This document shows, piece after piece, positions 60,333-64,000 of a stretch of DNA of 64,000 nt. The translations under genes were made by a program, and so were the position numbers. This DNA comes from Psoroptes ovis (Eukaryota; Arthropoda; Arachnida; Sarcoptiformes; Psoroptidae), in contig PQWQ01000023.1 of assembly GCA_002943765.1 (NCBI GenBank), positions 498,501 through 562,500 on the forward strand. Reading direction: 5' to 3'. The notes under the pieces were generated by a model. The model was given only the letters and a program-made list of their open reading frames with translations, was not told the origin of the DNA and ran no database searches. How positions within the stretch are numbered: position 1 is the first letter of the stretch; each line of letters starts with the position of its first letter.

Positions 60333-61121
60333 TATATATGTGTGTATGTCTGCATATATGCACACCAGGTAAGTCAAGTTTTAATCAAAGTCAAATGGAA
60401 ATAAATGAAGAAATGGAATAAAAAAAAAAGGTAAGGACATGTCATAAATTTGTATTTTTGAAAATAGATTATCATGATTGAGGATATGTACATTGATTAA
60501 TATTTATTTATATCTATCTATCTATCGATAGATCGATCGATCAGTTGATTGATTGATTGATAGATTTTGTAGATTTTATTTTTATCACCGAAAAATATTC
60601 GGTATAAATTGATATGCGCACCTTTGGTATTTTTCAAATGATGACCCTTTTTTGACATGTTTTAGGGTTAAGTCCTTTTAGGGTGAATTTTAATTAATCA
60701 AAGGTCAAAATTCTGGTTCAATTCGATGTCGAATCGAAACAATGTCAATCATCAATATTTTTTGATTAAGATCAAATAATTGGAAAACCCTTGATCAATA
60801 ATAATAACCTGATTAATAATTCGACAGGCGCTAAACAAGCTTATTCGAAGCTTCTATGAGGAATGCTATTCGAAGCAAACCAATCAAACATAAACCAGAT
60901 CGATGAAGATCAATGAATTTATAATCATTCAGGAATGAAGAAAAAAACTCGATCAAGATCAAAGGTTAATATTTCGCATATAATTTTAGTTCATTTATTA
61001 AAAATTTGAATCACATAATCCATTATTAGATGAACTATGAAATTACATTCAATTCGTAAATTACGCAATTGAATAATCTGGGATACTGAAAGAAGAAGAC
61101 TGAAAAAGAAGAGGTGAAAAA

Positions 61122-61203
61122 TTAGGTTGTCCGAAAAGTTCATTACGCTTAATCACAAAGAGTTGCTAATGAAAATGTCGCCAGAACTTTTCGGACAACC
61201 TAA
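61122..61203. mobile_element. Palindromic MITE, copy 24 (type A, reverse)
   Basis: Termini TTAGGTTGTCCGAAAAG and CTTTTCGGACAACCTAA. Core CATTACGCTTAATCACAAAG. TA on the right at 61204-61205. Confidence 0.87.
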
Positions 61204-61504
61204 TAACTCAATTATTTCATAATAATCATTATTATTATCTGCTATTATTATTATTGTACATACACATAAAAGAAAAACGGTAACAACAACAACACAACAT
61301 GAAATGATGATGAAGAAATATATTTTTTGAATGAATGAATGAAAAATGAAAAAATTGAGGTCTATGACATAATAAATGAATGAATGAATGGAACGAACGA
61401 ACAGCGAAACAAAAAAAATAGATTAATATTACGTATGTATACTTATGTTGTTCTAAATTTTCAATTTTTCAAAATTTCAAATTTAACTGTGTCTATTTTT
61501 GCAG

Positions 61505-61786
61505 CCAATTTTTCGTGGTCTTCGTTGTTGTTGTTGTTGTTGTTGTCCAGCGATCGAATCAAATGATGATGAAGAACAAAGGTATGAATTTGATTTGATT
61601 AAAAGGTAATTATTCGATTTGTTGTTGTTGTTGTTGAAACAATTGTTGAAAAAAAAACGATCAATTTGTATGAGGTTATAACCTTCAAATTTGAATACAA
61701 TTAGATAGAAAATGAAAAAATATCACATAAATTAATTCTATTTTTTTATTTCAATTTTTTCAATTTGTTTTAGCTTTTCGAAATAA
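61505..61786 (+). other. Spliced exon pair of unknown transcript
   Basis: Two exon-like segments on the plus strand. 61505-61581 follows TGTGTCTATTTTTGCAG and ends ACAAAG|GTATGA; the second starts at 61774 after a long T-rich tract ending TTTTAG. One joined frame reads PIFRGLR, seven Cys, PAIESNDDEEQ, SFSK, stop at 61784-61786. Another joined frame is also open. The splice signals are good, but no upstream exon or start was found. A non-coding transcript is equally possible. Confidence 0.25.
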
Positions 61787-63083
61787 TGTATTGGGAGAAA
61801 ATAAATATCGATATTGAAACATTAAACATGTGAATGTGTGTGTGTGTGTGTGTGTATTTTGCTGTCCTTCAACAACAACACACAAATACTAAAGTGCACA
61901 CACATACATCCACCACAATCGATGACAATGAAAATCGATGATAATAATGGTGAATAAATAATGATAATAATAAAACAATTACAAACTGCAAAAGCAAAAA
62001 AAATAATTTAAACACTCCAAGATCAAGTTCAAAATAAATAAATATCTATAAACAATCAATGGTATGTTGCTGTCATTATCATCAACAGAAAATTATTATT
62101 ATTTGTTTGATAAATCTTTGGTGGCAAAGAAGCAAGAACGAAAAAAAAACTATGGCAAATTATTAATGGTTAAAATTTTATTTTATTTTTTTTCTGTTTT
62201 CTACTTATTACTGTCCATCATCATTATTAGTCAATGACAAAATATCGATTGACATTGGTTTTGTGTGATTTCATTGGTATTTTCATATATGTTTGCTGCT
62301 TATAGTTTCCTTTAATGAATCAAATGAATTATGAATGGACACCAAAAAAAAAATAAATAAATAATAATGGTAATTTTCTTCGTGGAATTTCGTGAGAAAC
62401 AATGTGAAACACATTGGAATACAATGTATATTCATCAATGAACAGGAATCGAATAAGAATTTTGGATGAAAAAAAATTCCACGTTTGCAATCAATTTATT
62501 GTTGCTTGCAACAAAAATACAAACCATAAACAACAACAACAGGTTTAATAAATGGTATTAAAATACATACATTTTTTTTTTGTATAAATGAATCGTCAAT
62601 GTCATGGCCAATGTAATTATCTATAATTATTATTGTAGAAAAAAAAATCATTGATAAAAATTATCAATTAATGAATATGAATGTGTGTGTGTGTAAAGAT
62701 ATCAAATTTTATCAGAAGTATTTTTTATTTATTTATTTCACATTTTCAATTTTCACATTTATTTTTTATCAATGTCAAAACATACGCACATTCATTCATT
62801 TAAAATTTTTAAATGACAAAAATATATTTTATATTTGATTATTATGATTGTAATACAAGCATAAACAAACATACAAACGCACAAAGGTGTGCGCGATTTG
62901 CAATAATAATGAATGACATACACTGTTCAGTATTTGTTACAAACGTTCAGAGAATTATGGTTAATTCTAAATTTGAAAATGAAAATACGATTAATCATAT
63001 GATAATTATAATAATAATGATCGATAAAACTAGATTTACATTCGAAACAATAATAATAGAATTTTTTCTTATCTTTTTTTTAA

Positions 63084-64000
63084 CTAATCATAATTAATAT
63101 TATCAAAAAATTCGCTACCATTTACAATTAGATTATTTTTTATACGTTTCATTTTATCCATTGCATATTTGAAATCCAATGAATTAATCGAACGTAAATT
63201 CAACATAATATCATCGATCGAATTTAATGATGTAGTTGATGATGTTGGTGATGGAGATGATGACGTAGAATCTTGATTTGATTTTTGTATTATATTTGAT
63301 GACAATTCTTTAATACGTATCATTGCTGCTAGGCGACATAATTCTTTTAAATCTGAACCACTAAATGTATCACATTGTGTTGCAATCGAATCTAAATCAA
63401 CATCATTGTCTAATGTTTCTTTTGATAGAATTAATTGCAAAATACGTTTCCGCTGATCTTTATTCGGTAAACCAATATAAAATGTTGCAGGCATACGACG
63501 CCGTATTGCATTATCAACATCATTCGGTCTATTTGTTGCACCCATTACTATGACTGAACAATTTTTATTCGATATCAATCCATCCCATAATACCATAAAT
63601 TGTGCTTTCATCATTGATGTTGCTTCATGATCATTGGTTTCACGTTTACGTAGAAATGAATCAATCTCATCGATGAATATAATGCAAGGTTGTATTTTGA
63701 TTGCCAAGGTGAATACAGCTGCAGCTAATTTTTGTGATTCACCATACCATTTATCTGTTAATGCTGATATATCTAAATTTATGAATCTTTATGAGGAATA
63801 AGATTGAATGAGAAATTCATTTTTCAAGAATAAAATGGAATTTACCTTGCACCAGCTTCTTTAGCTGTTGCCTTCGCTACCATAGTTTTGCCAACACCAG
63901 GCGGTCCATATAGCAGTACACCTTTCGGTGGTTCATGTAATTTTGAATATGAAGATAAATAGGGTACTTTAAGGGGTAAAATTACTGTTGTTTTTAATTC
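63084..64000 (-). CDS. ATAD1: ATAD1/Msp1 AAA ATPase, 3' part
   Basis: Two exons seen: right edge-63846 and 63786-63084, joined in phase (AG|A gives Arg in EAGARFINL); the gene continues beyond the window. The visible part starts in the AAA module: LLYGPPGVGKTMVAKATAKE (Walker A), TDKWYGESQKLAAAVF (pore loop), CIIFIDEIDSFLRKRE (Walker B), VMGATNRPNDVDNAIRRRMP (sensor 1 and arginine finger), and DTFSGSDLKELCRLAA (sensor 2). It ends with the C-terminal helix. The DKWYGES and HEATSMMKAQFM strings are specific to ATAD1/Msp1, which extracts mislocalised tail-anchored proteins from the mitochondrial outer membrane and peroxisomes. The N-terminal membrane anchor lies outside the window. An S/T-rich insert (SSSPSPTSSTTS) before the last helix is longer than in human. 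Confidence 0.95.

Larger units (their letters stand above)
58531..63083. other. Non-genic region with MITEs, left of ATAD1
   Basis: Besides the weak exon-like candidates and MITE copies 22-24, the stretch is simple AT-rich DNA (TG runs at about 60043-60060 and 61836-61856). Minus-strand AATAAA sites near 62725 could end ATAD1. Confidence 0.5.

Noticed and set aside
1..64000. CRISPR arrays, operons, ribosome binding sites, bacterial origins
   Set aside because: Spliced genes, a nuclear tRNA with intron and poly(A) signals show a eukaryotic nuclear locus; no regular spacer-repeat structure is present.
1..64000. A full transposase or reverse transcriptase gene
   Set aside because: No frame shows DDE/D or RT motifs; all mobile elements seen are non-autonomous or solo LTR.

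Overview
This window is nuclear DNA of a compact, very AT-rich animal genome. Introns are mostly 59-110 bp with GT-AG ends, coding exons are full of Q/N/S homopolymer runs, and there is a degenerate TTAGG (arthropod-type telomere repeat) array. Together these suggest an arthropod. The gene style fits an astigmatan mite (house-dust or scab mite type), but that is an inference from style and no species call is made.

Layout from left to right. 1-9.9 kb is non-genic sequence packed with ~80 bp palindromic TA-flanked MITEs, plus one possible small secreted ORF (4897-5142). 9.94-21.53 kb, minus strand, is the 13-exon Patj gene: L27, five PDZ domains and a very long Q/N/S-rich tail. 22.5-23.5 kb, plus strand, holds an intron-containing tRNA-Glu(CUC) and mitochondrial ribosomal protein L21, divergent from Patj. 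25.0-25.9 kb, minus strand, is a three-exon A20/AN1 zinc-finger protein (ZFAND5/6 type), tail-to-tail with mRpL21. 26-36.9 kb is non-coding and holds a solo LTR (31440-31653) and an inverted-repeat-bounded element filled with TTAGG-derived repeats (34757-35472). 36.98-41.54 kb, minus strand, is a ten-exon type I PIP 5-kinase. 45.3-47.0 kb, minus strand, is SPOP/roadkill (MATH-BTB). 47-63 kb is mostly non-coding with nine more MITEs and three weak exon-like small-gene candidates on the plus strand (58162-58530, 59047-59297, 61505-61786). 63.08 kb to the right edge, minus strand, is the 3' part of ATAD1/Msp1, which continues outside the window.

The genes are unrelated housekeeping or cell-biology genes and not a functional cluster: Patj acts in epithelial polarity, PIP5K makes PI(4,5)P2, SPOP is a CUL3 substrate adaptor, ATAD1 extracts mislocalised mitochondrial outer-membrane proteins, mRpL21 is in the mitoribosome, and ZFAND binds ubiquitin in stress response. 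All exon chains were checked by hand for phase continuity. The most unusual content is the repeat landscape: the telomere-repeat-bearing element with a 35-bp higher-order unit, 24 copies of one palindromic MITE, three copies of a second palindromic family, and a solo LTR.
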